Numbered from the stretch's first letter, positions 18,371-26,786 are shown. The stretch is 64,000 nt of DNA from Streptomyces sp. TLI_053 (GCF_900105395.1 NZ_LT629775.1:7591501-7655500), one strand, 5' to 3'. Translations and numbers: made by a program. The notes: a model not told the origin generated them from the sequence alone.

Positions 18371-19537
18371 TCAGCGGCAGAGCAGCTCGTCCACCACCTG
18401 GTCCACGCGCTTCGTGGTGTCGGCGTCCGGGATCGTGGTCACGGTGAGGTTCACGGCGCGGCCGTCCTCGGTGGTGCCACCGGCGCTCTCGTAGCCCGGG
18501 ATCGTCCCGCCGTGGCCCCAGGCGACGCCGCCGCAGGAGAGCGGGCGGCTCACCAGGCCGAGCCCGTAGCGGACCCCGGTGCCGATCGCCTCGGCGGGGA
18601 CGGTGGTGCGCATCTGGGCGAGCTGGGCGGCGGGCAGCAGCCGGCCGCCCAGCAGCGCGCCGTAGAACCGGGTGACGTCGGTGTTGGTCGAGACGGCCGC
18701 ACCGGCGGCCCAGCCCCAGGACGGGTCCAGCTCGGTGTAGTCGCGCAGCGTCCCGTCCGCGTTGCGCTGGTAGCCCTTGGGGTGGGCCTCGTGGATCGTC
18801 ATGTCCCCGGGGGCGGGGAAGTAGGTGTGGCGCAGGCCGATCCGGTCGACGACGCGCTTGGTGATCTCCTCGCCGAGCGGGCGGCCGGTGACCTTCTGGA
18901 CGATCAGGCCCGCCAGCAGGTAGCCGGTGTTGTTGTACTCCCAGTCGGTGCCGGGCGCGAAGTGGGCCTTCTGGGCCAGTGCGCCGTCGAGGAGTTCGCG
19001 CGGCTCGTAGTAGCGCTTGGGGTCCTTGAGGATGCCCTCGCGGTCCACGTACTCGGGCAGGCCGCTGGTGTGCTGGAGCAGCTGGCGGACGGTGATGGTC
19101 CGGCCGTCGATGCCCTCGCCGCGCACCAGTCCGGGCAGGTAGGTGTCCACGCTGCTGTCCAGGCCGACCTTGCCCTCGGCGACCAGCTGCAGGACCACGA
19201 CGGCGGTGAACGCCTTGGTGTTGCTGCCGATCCGCACCTGTCCGTCCATCGGCACCTTGGCCTTGGTGGCGGCGTTGCCGACGCCGGCCGTGTAGGTGCG
19301 GGTGCGGCCGTCGCGGCCCTTGACGGTGGCGAGGGCGGCGGGCACCCCGTTCTTCTTGACCAGCGCGTCGAGGCTCTGCTGCACGGAGTCCGGGCGCGGG
19401 GCGGCGGAGGCCGTGGCCGGGGACAGGGCGCCGGCCACCACGGCGGCGGCGACCATCGAGGTCGCGGCCGCCATCGCACTGCGCCGGCTGCCGCGGAAGC
19501 GCTTCGGAAGGTGCTGCTGCGGTGCGTGCTCGTTCAC
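18371..19537 (-). CDS. Secreted serine hydrolase, tandem paralog
   Basis: This 388-residue protein has signal peptide MAAATSMVAAAVVAGALSPATASA-APRPDSV. It has SNTK (IGSNTKAFTA), a YNN in place of YSN (WEYNNTGYLL) and HGG (WGHGGTIPGY). It shares most of the mature sequence with the gene at 17137-18306, including QLLQHTSGLP and LLPAAQLAQMRTTVPAE. The two probably act on the same cell-wall peptide or ester substrates with different specificity. A MarR gene follows upstream on the same strand. Confidence 0.9.
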   Translation of the reverse strand: MNEHAPQQHLPKRFRGSRRSAMAAATSMVAAAVVAGALSPATASAAPRPDSVQQSLDALVKKNGVPAALATVKGRDGRTRTYTAGVGNAATKAKVPMDGQVRIGSNTKAFTAVVVLQLVAEGKVGLDSSVDTYLPGLVRGEGIDGRTITVRQLLQHTSGLPEYVDREGILKDPKRYYEPRELLDGALAQKAHFAPGTDWEYNNTGYLLAGLIVQKVTGRPLGEEITKRVVDRIGLRHTYFPAPGDMTIHEAHPKGYQRNADGTLRDYTELDPSWGWAAGAAVSTNTDVTRFYGALLGGRLLPAAQLAQMRTTVPAEAIGTGVRYGLGLVSRPLSCGGVAWGHGGTIPGYESAGGTTEDGRAVNLTVTTIPDADTTKRVDQVVDELLCR

Positions 19538-19747
19538 GGGAAAGCCCCTCTTGGTAGGGCGCCGGAGCTCTTCCCGGCGCCCCTCAAGGGGATCATCGGA
19601 CGGGCCGTCAATCCGTCCGCGCGGGGGACGATACCGGGCCGGGAACGTGCTCCGGGGCGGGGCGGGAACGTGCTCCGGGTCGGGGCCGGGGACGGGACCG
19701 TGCTCCCGGGGCCCGAGGGGCCGGCCCGGGACCCGCGGGGCCGGTCC

Positions 19748-20245
19748 CTACGCCGGCGCCGCTTCGTGGAGCCGGGTGAGCAAGGCCGTCAGCTGCTCCC
19801 GCTCCTCCGGGGCGAGTGGTGCCAGCAGTTCGGCGTTGGCGGCCTCGGCCAGCGCGCCGCAGCGGGCGAGGACGGCGGTGCCCTCCGGGGTGACGGTGAC
19901 GGCGTTCTTGCGGCGGTCGGAGGGGTGCGGGCTGCGCAGGACGAGGCCCTCGTCCTGGAGGTGGTTGAGGATGCCGACCATGTCCTTGGGGTCGACGGAC
20001 AGCCGGCGGCCCAGCTCGGCCTGGGTGACGGGACCCTGGTCGGCCGTCGCGGCCAGCACGGCGTGCTGCATGAGCTTCAGCCCCTCCGCGGCGATCGCGT
20101 CGGCGACCATCCCCCGGCCGCGCGCCGCGACCCGGCCGACGAGCCACGTCGGCAGGGACTGGATGTGCCGGAGCGCCGAGGCGGGAGCGGGTGTCAGGTC
20201 CGGGGTCAGTTCCGGGGTCAGGTCCGGCGTCGGGTCCGAGGTCAT
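19748..20245 (-). CDS. MarR-family transcriptional regulator
   Basis: This is a 165-residue regulator. After a Thr/Pro-repeat N-terminus (DLTPELTPDLTPAP), a MarR winged helix is visible: VTQAELGRRLSVDPKDMVGILNHLQDEGLVLRSPHPSDRRKNAVTVTPEG, including the DxR wing. It is divergent from the quinone-oxidoreductase gene. The 90-nt gap contains two copies of a 13-nt TTGG-N5-CCAA palindrome, so it very likely controls that gene and itself, probably in response to a phenolic or electrophilic ligand. Confidence 0.9.
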   Translation of the reverse strand: MTSDPTPDLTPELTPDLTPAPASALRHIQSLPTWLVGRVAARGRGMVADAIAAEGLKLMQHAVLAATADQGPVTQAELGRRLSVDPKDMVGILNHLQDEGLVLRSPHPSDRRKNAVTVTPEGTAVLARCGALAEAANAELLAPLAPEEREQLTALLTRLHEAAPA

Positions 20246-20269
20246 GGGTGCAGCCTATCCGGGAAACCG

Positions 20270-20312
20270 TTGGACAGCCCAATGATATTCGGCTTATCGT
20301 TGGGGCATCCAA
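20270..20312. promoter_or_regulatory. Paired MarR operators TTGG-N5-CCAA
   Basis: TTGGACAGCCCAA (20270-20282) and TTGGGGCATCCAA (20300-20312) share the frame CGTTGG-N5-CCAATGA and are 30 bp apart centre to centre, three helical turns. They lie in an AT-rich divergent promoter; TTGGAC of the first copy could double as a -35 box for the oxidoreductase gene. The MarR protein next door is the natural ligand. Confidence 0.75.
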
Positions 20313-20335
20313 TGAATTCGGACGGGGGAGGTCCT

Positions 20336-21259
20336 GTGCTGCGTATTCGTCATCAGGTCGACGGCGGACCGGAGGTGCTGTGCGCCGAGGAGGTCGACCG
20401 GCCCGAGCCGGGGGCCGGGGAGGTCCTGGTCCGGGTCGAGGCGATCGGGGTGACCCTGCCCACCGTGCGCAAGCTGCGGGGCAGCACCGAGCCGGTCCCG
20501 CTCGGCGGCGAGGTCGCGGGGGAGATCGTCGCACTGGGGGCGGGGGTCACCGGCCTCGCCGCCGGGGACCGCGTCACCGGGCTCTGCTTCACCGGCGCCT
20601 ACGCCGAGTTCGCGGTCCTGAGCAGCGCCATGGCGTCCCGGATCCCGGACGGCGCGACCGCCGTGGAGGCGGTCGCGCTGGTCCGCAGCGGTCTGGTCGC
20701 GCGCGGCGCCTACGAGGCCGCGCGCCCGGAGCCCGGTGAATCGGTCCTGGTCACGGCCGCGGCCAGTGCCGTGGGTACGCTCGCCCTTCAGTACGCCGTG
20801 GCCGGCGGGGCGGCCCGCGTCGTCGCCGCCGTCAGCAGCCTCGACAAGGCAGGCTTCGTCCGGGGGCTCGGCGCCGACGAGGTGGTGTGCTACCGGGACG
20901 CCGACTGGGGCGGGCCGTACGACGTGATCCTCGACGGTGTCGGCGGCGACCTGCTCGGCCCCGCCGTCCGGGCGCTGGCCGCGGGCGGCCGGCTGGTGGC
21001 CTACAGCTCCGGCGGCGGCACCGTCGAGGCGTACGAACTCCTGCTCCGCGGAGCCTCGTTGATCGGCTTCCAGATGCGGGCCGTCGCCCTCGGCAGGCCG
21101 GAGCTCTACCGGCGTTGGCTGCACGAACTCTGGCAGCTGCGCGACGCGGGCAGCCTGCGCCCCGCCGTGCACGAGGAGATCCCGCTCCGCGACGCCGTCC
21201 GGGCCCACGCCGCCGTCGAGCAGCGCCGCAACCTCGGCAAGGTCGTTCTGGTCCCGTAG
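20336..21259 (+). CDS. Zinc-type/quinone oxidoreductase (MDR family)
   Basis: This 307-residue member of the medium-chain dehydrogenase/reductase superfamily, quinone-reductase branch, lacks the structural zinc Cys cluster. The N-terminal GroES-like part contains GGEVAGEIVALGAGVTGLAAGDRV. The Rossmann part has VLVTAAASAVGTLALQYA in place of GxGxxG and DVILDGVGGDLL. It reduces quinones or enones with NADPH. GTG 20336 has GGGGGAGG upstream; an ATG at 20312 lies inside the second operator and is less likely. Expression should be derepressed by loss of the divergent MarR. Confidence 0.87.
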   Translation: MLRIRHQVDGGPEVLCAEEVDRPEPGAGEVLVRVEAIGVTLPTVRKLRGSTEPVPLGGEVAGEIVALGAGVTGLAAGDRVTGLCFTGAYAEFAVLSSAMASRIPDGATAVEAVALVRSGLVARGAYEAARPEPGESVLVTAAASAVGTLALQYAVAGGAARVVAAVSSLDKAGFVRGLGADEVVCYRDADWGGPYDVILDGVGGDLLGPAVRALAAGGRLVAYSSGGGTVEAYELLLRGASLIGFQMRAVALGRPELYRRWLHELWQLRDAGSLRPAVHEEIPLRDAVRAHAAVEQRRNLGKVVLVP

Positions 21260-21283
21260 GTCCGGCCGGGTCCGCTCGGTCCG

Positions 21284-21352
21284 CCCGCCCTGGCCCGGCC
21301 CGCCCTGGCCCGGCCCGCCCTGGCCCGGTCGACCGGTCGACCGGTCGACCGG
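21284..21352 (+). repeat. Two adjacent short tandem repeats
   Basis: Three perfect copies of the 15-mer CCCGCCCTGGCCCGG (21284-21328) run directly into three copies of the 8-mer TCGACCGG (21329-21352). They lie between the oxidoreductase stop and the DinB-like start. The 8-mer tract is self-complementary (contains ACCGGT) and can fold, so it may act as a terminator or simply be slippage-generated. Confidence 0.8.
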
Positions 21353-21394
21353 TCGCGGGAAATGCGCTGGCGGCAGGGGCCCTCACCGGCGATC

Positions 21395-21967
21395 ATGGCC
21401 CGCATGAATGATCAACCCGAGCGATGGACCCGGGCCACCGTCTACCCCGACATGTGGCTGAACCCCGACGACGACCCCCGTGACAACGAAGGGCCCTCGC
21501 CGGACGGGGAGTTGCCGACCCTCCGGGAGGCGATCACCAACTACCGGCTCACCCTGCGCCTCAAGTGCGACGGCCTCGACGCCGAGCAGCTCGCCCGCCG
21601 TTCGGTGCCACCGTCGACGATGTCGCTGCTCGGCCTGGTCCGCCACCTCGCCGAGGTGGAGCGGGACTGGCACAACTGGATCACCGACGGCGAGCGGCTG
21701 CCCAAGCTCTACGGCGCGCGGGACGCGGACTTCGACGGCGCCGTGGCCGAACAGGCCGTGGTGGACGCCGCCTTCGCCGATCTGGAGCGCGAACAGGCTT
21801 CCCTGGACGCGGCGTTGGCCGTCCACTACGACGACCTCGGTGCGCGGGTGGGCCGGGAGGGGCTGGCGGTCCGCGAGATCATGCTGCACATGGTGGACGA
21901 GTACGCCCGCCACTGCGGCCACGCCGATCTCCTGCGCGAGTGCGTGGACGGCCGGGTCGGTCAGTAG
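21395..21967 (+). CDS. DinB/DUF664-family protein
   Basis: This is a roughly 190-residue helical-bundle protein. RWTRATVYPDMWLNPDDDPRD at the N-terminus, LLGLVRHLAEVERDW and MLHMVDEYARHCGHADLLRE give the three His of the DinB metal site. The family includes bacillithiol/mycothiol-dependent transferases and many uncharacterised members. The exact start (ATG 21395 or 21404) is unsure because no good ribosome site is present; the message may be nearly leaderless. Confidence 0.88.
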   Translation: MARMNDQPERWTRATVYPDMWLNPDDDPRDNEGPSPDGELPTLREAITNYRLTLRLKCDGLDAEQLARRSVPPSTMSLLGLVRHLAEVERDWHNWITDGERLPKLYGARDADFDGAVAEQAVVDAAFADLEREQASLDAALAVHYDDLGARVGREGLAVREIMLHMVDEYARHCGHADLLRECVDGRVGQ

Positions 21968-22193
21968 TCGCTCCCGCGCGGGTGCGGGCGTGGGCCGTAC
22001 GCGGCGGTTGTGGCCAGCCGGCGGATGACCTCCTGGGCGGACTGGATCGACGCCCGGAGGTGGGGTGCTGCGGGGTGGGGACGGTCGAGCGGCGCGGTGT
22101 CGCGCTTCCGATGCGGCGTCCCCGGTCAGCGACCGGCCGGACGATCGGGTGTCCGGCCGGTTCGCTGGGTGCGGCAGCCTGCCGCGGTGGTGC

Positions 22194-22346
22194 TCACGCG
22201 CCGAGGCGGGAGAGGAGCAGGCGTGCCCGCCGGGTCTTGGTCTCGGCGCGGTTCTTGAGGTGCAGCGCGTGGGCGAGGCGGTGCTGCTCGGCCTCGCGCA
22301 TCCGCTCGTTGATGATCGCGCGCGCGGTTTCGAGGTGGTAGGTCAT
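22194..22346 (-). CDS. Small charged helical protein
   Basis: This 50-residue product (MTYHLETARAIINERMREAE... RARLLLSRLGA) has a GCAGGGGGAACG ribosome site before ATG 22346. It is a single, highly charged amphipathic helix rich in Arg, Leu and Ala. Short proteins of this style are common in Streptomyces, but I know no function. It stands alone in a 600-nt gap between the DinB and rhodanese genes. Confidence 0.6.
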   Translation of the reverse strand: MTYHLETARAIINERMREAEQHRLAHALHLKNRAETKTRRARLLLSRLGA

Positions 22347-22612
22347 GACGGTCGTTCCCCCTGCCGGTGGGTAGCCCGCTGATGGCTTCGGCATCAGCCC
22401 CAAGGCCCCCTTGCGCTTTCGATTCTACACCATTTTTCGAGACCGGATCGTAATTTCGGAGTCGAGGCGGGCTGTTGTCCTGGTGTTTGAAGGTTCGTCG
22501 GTTGGTGAGCATTGGGTGTGCCGGGCGTGGCCGCCTGCCTTCCGGTGCTGGTCCGGCGGGGGGCGGGTTCCCGTCGGAGCCCGCCCCCTTCCTTCGTGCC
22601 GCCCGGCGGATG

Positions 22613-22939
22613 TCAGGCGGATTCGACCGGCAGGCCGGCCTCGACCCAGTCCTGGATCCCCTCGCGGTACTTGCGGACGTTGCTGTAGCCGAGGGCGGTG
22701 AGCCGGTCGGCTACCTGGCCGCTGTTCGGGCAGGCCGGGTTGGAGCAGTAGGTGACGATCGCGGCGTCGCGGTCGGGGAGCACGGTCGACACCCGGGCGT
22801 CGATCTCGGCCGCGACCAGCGCCACCGCGCCGGGAAGGTGCTGCTGGGCGTAGTAGTCGCCGCCGAGCGTGTCGACGACGGTCACGGCGTCGGCCTCGAT
22901 CGCCGCGGCCAGTTCGTCGCGGGTGATGAGTGCGGTCAT
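22613..22939 (-). CDS. Rhodanese-like sulfurtransferase
   Basis: This 108-residue single rhodanese domain has DAVTVVDTLGGDYYAQQHLPGAVAL at the N-terminus, and the active-site loop sits in VTYCSNPACPNS with the catalytic Cys first in CSNPAC. The extra Cys in the loop is unusual and may be redox-active. The gene is divergent from a TetR gene with a 37-nt gap that contains the operator, so the TetR should control it. Confidence 0.88.
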   Translation of the reverse strand: MTALITRDELAAAIEADAVTVVDTLGGDYYAQQHLPGAVALVAAEIDARVSTVLPDRDAAIVTYCSNPACPNSGQVADRLTALGYSNVRKYREGIQDWVEAGLPVESA

Positions 22940-22959
22940 GGTGCCACCTCCAGAAGAAT

Positions 22960-23013
22960 CGGACTACAGTCCTCTTATGGCTCACGACAGTAGCGGACCG
23001 CAGTCCGTTTATG
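22960..23013. promoter_or_regulatory. Duplicated TetR operator overlapping the regulator's start
   Basis: CGGACTACAGTCCTCTTATG (22960-22979) and CGGACCGCAGTCCGTTTATG (22994-23013) are near-identical 20-mers 34 bp apart. Each contains a GGAC-N4-GTCC palindrome. The first ends on the ATG of the TetR gene and the second lies inside its coding region, so binding would block both divergent transcripts. Confidence 0.7.
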
Positions 23014-23591
23014 CAACGCCCCTGGAACTCCTGCGCACGCCGCCGCCGAAGGAGCGCGCCGACGCGGCGCGGAACCGGATCGCGGTGCTGGACGCCGCCG
23101 CCAGGCTGTTCGCCGAACACGGTGTCGAGGCGGTCTCCATGGACCAGGTCGCCGCCGCCGCGGGCGTCGGCAAGGGCACCCTGTTCCGCCGGTTCGGCGA
23201 CAAGTCGGGGCTGGCCGTCGCCCTGCTGGACACCCGCGAACGCGTACTCCAGGAGGCCGTCCTGCACGGTCCGCCCCCGCTCGGCCCCGGCGCGCCGGCC
23301 GGTGAGCGCCTGGCCGCCTTCCTCGACGCCTACTTCGACTACCTGCTGGAGCACCTGGCCCTGGTCCGGATGTCCGAGACCGCCACCCCCGGGGCCCGCT
23401 ACCGCATCGGCGCCTACCGCTTCTGGCACCGCCACGTCGCGATCCTGCTCGCCACCAGCCCCGACCCCGACGCCACCGCCCACACCCTGCTCGCGGCCGC
23501 CGCCGCCGACCACGTCGCGGCCCTGCTCCCCGAGCTCGGCGAACAGCGCCTGCGCGCCGCCCTGCTCCGGCTCGCGGAGCGCGCGATGTGA
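22977..23591 (+). CDS. TetR-family transcriptional regulator
   Basis: This is a 204-residue regulator. The DNA-binding part is RIAVLDAAARLFAEHGVEAVSMDQVAAAAGVGKGTLFRRFGDKSGLAVALLD, typical of TetR. The C-terminal helices are TetR_C-like and rich in Ala/Leu. No ribosome site precedes the ATG, which lies immediately after a palindrome; the message may be leaderless. It is divergent from the rhodanese gene, which is its most likely target. Confidence 0.9.
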   Translation: MAHDSSGPQSVYATPLELLRTPPPKERADAARNRIAVLDAAARLFAEHGVEAVSMDQVAAAAGVGKGTLFRRFGDKSGLAVALLDTRERVLQEAVLHGPPPLGPGAPAGERLAAFLDAYFDYLLEHLALVRMSETATPGARYRIGAYRFWHRHVAILLATSPDPDATAHTLLAAAAADHVAALLPELGEQRLRAALLRLAERAM

Positions 23592-23823
23592 CGACCGGCC
23601 CTCGGCGGCGCCGGTCGGGCCTCTTGCCGGAGTCCCGCACCACCCGTACCGGCGGCACCGCCCGTACCCGGGTGCGTCACTGATGCCGCCGCACTGTCAC
23701 AGGTCGGTCCCCGCTCGGTGAACGGAACCCGATCGTCGTTCCCAACTGCCCTTGGCAGCAGCATCCTTGGGCTGAATCCCGGACCGCACCGGGCGGTCCG
23801 GGGCCGCGAGCACAGGGGGACAG

Positions 23824-25158
23824 GTGGGAGCGGTCACGGCCATCGGCGCCGCCACGACGGCGGACGAATCCCGACCCGCGTGGATGGGGGCGGTGATCCG
23901 GGGCGGGCAGCACGTCGCCGACGCGCTCGGCATCCCCGCCCATCTGACCACCATGGACCCGGACACCGCCTTCGGTGTGATCGCGATGCCGGTCCTGCTG
24001 GCGCTCGTCGTCCTGGGCGTCCAGGCCGGAGCCATCGCACGCGCCGTCACCTCCCGGGACTTCTGGGACGACACCGGCCGCCTGCTCGGCGTGGCACAGC
24101 TGGTGCTGCTCGTGCTGGCCTACGCCTTCGGGACGGGCGGGCAGTCGCGCTCGTTCGGCGACGCCGTCGGCGACATCGTCTCCGGGCAACTGCCTGACCT
24201 GCTGCCGATGGCCGTCGCGACCCAGTGGCTGCTGCTCTCCGTGCTCTGGCTGGTGGTCGGCGCGTCCGCCGGCGTCCGCCGCTCGGACCTGACGGCCCCG
24301 TTCGACGCGGTCCGCGGCATGGCCCTGATCGCGGTCTTCGTCGTGGCCTTCACCGCTGCCTGGATGGCGCCGCCCAGCGGCCCCGGGCCGGCCGGCCGAC
24401 TGCCCGCGGTGCTCGCGGTCGGTGCCGTCCTCCTCCTGTTCGGTTACCTCAGCGCCGTCAGCCGCGGACACGAGCAGCGGCCCGACATCGCGCGCCGACG
24501 CCGCGAGGCCCTGGAGCACAGTTTCCGCAGGCCCGGCGACGAGCCCGGGCGCGGTTCCGAGGGGCGGCCCGAGGAGGAGCTGATCGCCGCACTGCTCGCC
24601 TGGGGGCAGAACCGGCCCGCGCGGCCGCCGGCCGGCAGCATCTGGCTGCCCGCCCCGGCCCTCGTCCTGCGGATGTGCCTGCTCTGGGCCCTGCTGCTCG
24701 GAGTGCCCGCCGCAGCCGTCACCTGGATCTTCAGCACCGGACACTTCCCCCCGCCCGACCTCCCGGGCGTCCTGCGGGTCGAACTCGCCGTCCTGTCCGT
24801 CATGGTGCTGATGATGGTGTTCTCGTTCCGGCGCAACCTCGACGGCCGGGTCCGGGTCTCGCCGGCCGTCCCCCGGCTGATCGACCTCAGCCTGCTGCTC
24901 TCGGTCGGCTGGCTGGGCCTGTCCGGCGCCCTCGAGTCCCCGGTGACCCTGGGCCCGCTGCCCGCCTGGGCGGTGGCCCTGGTGCCACCCCTGGTGATCG
25001 CCGCACTGGTGCTCACCCTCGGCGTCCTCCCGCACCGCAGCCGGACCCCACGCCTGCCCCTCGCCCTGACCGTTGCTGTTCTCGCGGGCCCCCTCGTCCT
25101 GCCCCTGCGCGAGGCCCTCCAACACCTGCTGGGCGGCATCGTGCACGCCCTCGGGTAG
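23824..25158 (+). CDS. Multi-pass membrane protein, unknown function
   Basis: This 444-residue protein has about ten hydrophobic helices, starting with FGVIAMPVLLALVVLGVQAGAIA. A charged cytoplasmic loop (RRRREALEHSFRRPGDEPGRGSEGRPEEELIAALLAW) divides two halves. No transporter motif or catalytic residue pattern is recognised. GTG 23824 has GGGGGAC 5 nt upstream. It stands alone on the plus strand. Confidence 0.7.
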   Translation: MGAVTAIGAATTADESRPAWMGAVIRGGQHVADALGIPAHLTTMDPDTAFGVIAMPVLLALVVLGVQAGAIARAVTSRDFWDDTGRLLGVAQLVLLVLAYAFGTGGQSRSFGDAVGDIVSGQLPDLLPMAVATQWLLLSVLWLVVGASAGVRRSDLTAPFDAVRGMALIAVFVVAFTAAWMAPPSGPGPAGRLPAVLAVGAVLLLFGYLSAVSRGHEQRPDIARRRREALEHSFRRPGDEPGRGSEGRPEEELIAALLAWGQNRPARPPAGSIWLPAPALVLRMCLLWALLLGVPAAAVTWIFSTGHFPPPDLPGVLRVELAVLSVMVLMMVFSFRRNLDGRVRVSPAVPRLIDLSLLLSVGWLGLSGALESPVTLGPLPAWAVALVPPLVIAALVLTLGVLPHRSRTPRLPLALTVAVLAGPLVLPLREALQHLLGGIVHALG

Positions 25159-25233
25159 GGCGGAACCGCGCCGGCGGACCGTCACCCTCATGGTTCAGGG
25201 GCACCGATCGGACCCGCGTGAAAGGATCGGGAG

Positions 25234-25881
25234 ATGTCGGAGAGCAGCAGCGAGGACCGGCGCGGCACGAGGGCCGCGACGGAGCGGGTCGTCAACGAGG
25301 TCGCCCAGGGGCTGCGCACGTTGGAGGACGGGGTTTCCTGGTTCTCGCTCCTTTCTCCGGTGGAGCGGAAGGCCGTCCTGGCAGAAGTCGCCGGCTATGC
25401 GATGCAGGCACACATCTCCGCTGCGGACGGGAGCGCGGGAGTGGCTCGGTCCGGCGTGAAGCCCACCGCCAACGCTTCCGTGATGATCCGGATGGATCCT
25501 CCTCGCTACGGATTCGCGACTCTCCCGGCCGAAGAACACATCAACGCGTTCCGTGTCCTGGTCGCGGCCTTCTCCGTCGCCGACACCCGACGCAGGCAGA
25601 CGCACTGCAAGGGCGGCTGCGGGCACTCGTGGCACAACCTCCCCACCCAGGGCGACCAGCAAGAGGTGGATCCAGGGCTGTCACGGGACAACCGTGGCGA
25701 ATGTCTTCCGAATTCCGCCGGGTGGCCACCTTCACAGCCCCAGGCGGGCGCTCGTCGGAGTGGGAAGTCGGAGCGCCCGACTTCCCACTCCGACGTAGCT
25801 GCTGTCAGTCGGCCGGCTTCGCGAACGCCGGCCGCACGAGCACGGCAAGCAGGGCCAGCACCGCCGCCGCGAAAAGTGTGA
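25234..25881 (+). CDS. DUF5958-family protein with a foreign-looking C-terminal tail
   Basis: Residues 1-135 match the DUF5958 pattern: VNEVAQGLRTLEDGVSWF, SGVKPTANASVMI, LPAEEHINAFRVLVAAFSVADTRRR and the Cys/His end THCKGGCGHSWHNL. Members normally end just after this WH element. Here about 75 low-complexity residues follow, and their DNA includes a 19-bp perfect hairpin (25753-25795) and overlaps the convergent gene. The original stop is therefore probably lost by mutation or frameshift near 25640. AAAGGA precedes the ATG. Function unknown. Confidence 0.7.
   Translation: MSESSSEDRRGTRAATERVVNEVAQGLRTLEDGVSWFSLLSPVERKAVLAEVAGYAMQAHISAADGSAGVARSGVKPTANASVMIRMDPPRYGFATLPAEEHINAFRVLVAAFSVADTRRRQTHCKGGCGHSWHNLPTQGDQQEVDPGLSRDNRGECLPNSAGWPPSQPQAGARRSGKSERPTSHSDVAAVSRPASRTPAARARQAGPAPPPRKV
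25753..25795. terminator. 19-bp perfect hairpin (family 1, copy 1)
   Basis: CGTCGGAGTGGGAAGTCGG (25753-25771), a 5-nt loop and the exact complement (25777-25795) form a very stable stem between convergent genes. It should act as a bidirectional terminator. Related hairpins with the same GGAAGTCG/CGACTTCC core occur near 39485 and 45185. Confidence 0.75.
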
Positions 25882-26212
25882 ACAGGTGCTCTCCCGACAG
25901 CAGACCGCAGCCGAGCAGCATGACGTGCGCTGCTCCCGCCCCCACCAGGGCGGACGAAGCACGTGACGCCTTGTGCGGCGACTGCATCGCCCACAGACCC
26001 CGAGCGGCCCAACCGTTGACCCCGACCATGACGATCCCCGCGACCAGGAACACGTAGGGCACGTAGGCCGGAGCGGCCGCCGTCTCGTCCTCGAAGGCGA
26101 TACCACCCGCAAGTAGCGGCATGGCAATGCAGAAGAAGAGAACGATCGCGATCGTCTCGAGCAGAATCAGGGCCATCGCACCCAGGAGGGCAGCAGTGGA
26201 GGAGCGAGTCAT
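25805..26212 (-). CDS. Small integral membrane protein
   Basis: This 135-residue protein has four hydrophobic helices: residues 7-36, 50-72, 82-107 and 112-130. It starts MTRSSTAALLGAMALILLETIAIVLFF. GGAAGGCAAG precedes ATG 26212. There is no known family; weakly reminiscent of small DUF transmembrane proteins. GC is lower than average. Its 3' end overlaps the tail of the DUF5958 frame. Confidence 0.65.
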   Translation of the reverse strand: MTRSSTAALLGAMALILLETIAIVLFFCIAMPLLAGGIAFEDETAAAPAYVPYVFLVAGIVMVGVNGWAARGLWAMQSPHKASRASSALVGAGAAHVMLLGCGLLSGEHLFTLFAAAVLALLAVLVRPAFAKPAD

Positions 26213-26408
26213 CTTGCCTTCCAGGTTTCGCGGCCGGACCGACCGTCGGTCGATATATCAGTTCTTCGCCAGTGGAAGCACGCCGGCGGTCTCGTGCCAG
26301 GCATCGAACCTCGAAGGGAGACAGGCCGGAAGCCCTGCGTCGCCGCCCCGGCCCTGAATCGGCCGCGATTCGGAACATAGGCGTTGAGCTGCTAATCTTC
26401 CTGATGTC

Positions 26409-26548
26409 GCGAGGGACATGATCCCTCGCCAGGCGTCAGCGGTGCTACCAGAGCACGTCCTACTTTCAGTAGGAAGAGTCCGTGCAACCCGGGCCTGGCG
26501 CTCCACAGTCGGACGGGTCCGGCGCCACACAGGCGCCGGACCCGTCCG
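26409..26548 (+). ncRNA. Candidate structured RNA: four consecutive hairpins
   Basis: In 140 nt there are four perfect stems: GCGAGGGA/TCCCTCGC (26409-26429), GTGCT/AGCAC (26442-26456), TCCTACT/AGTAGGA (26458-26474) and a 17-bp GC stem with loop ACACA (26510-26548) that would terminate transcription on the plus strand. The AT-rich TAATCT near 26392 could be a -10 box. No protein frame here looks real. It is not a tRNA, since no T-loop is present. A small RNA is an inference from structure only. Confidence 0.4.
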
Positions 26549-26786
26549 CGTTTCCCACGCGCGAAGCGGGATGCACGGGATTCCCTTGCTGCTCACAGTT
26601 CGTCCGGCCCGAAGACGACCGGGCGGAGGTAGGCCAGGACCTGGGCGGGGCTCAGTGAGGGCTGCCGACCAGGCCGCCGACCTGACCTCGGCGGTCAGGT
26701 CTCCGGCTCCCTTGTGGTCCAGGATGTACTGCACCCGGAACGAGCCGCTGCCACGGACCCGATGTCTGAGAACAGCCGGTGGATGC

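Noticed and set aside
20312..20335. ATG 20312 as start of the quinone oxidoreductase
   Set aside because: It lies on the second MarR operator and has no ribosome site; GTG 20336 has GGGGGAGG.
26401..26520. tRNA gene
   Set aside because: The hairpins do not form a cloverleaf, the anticodon-type loop has five not seven bases, and no T-loop GTTC.A is present.
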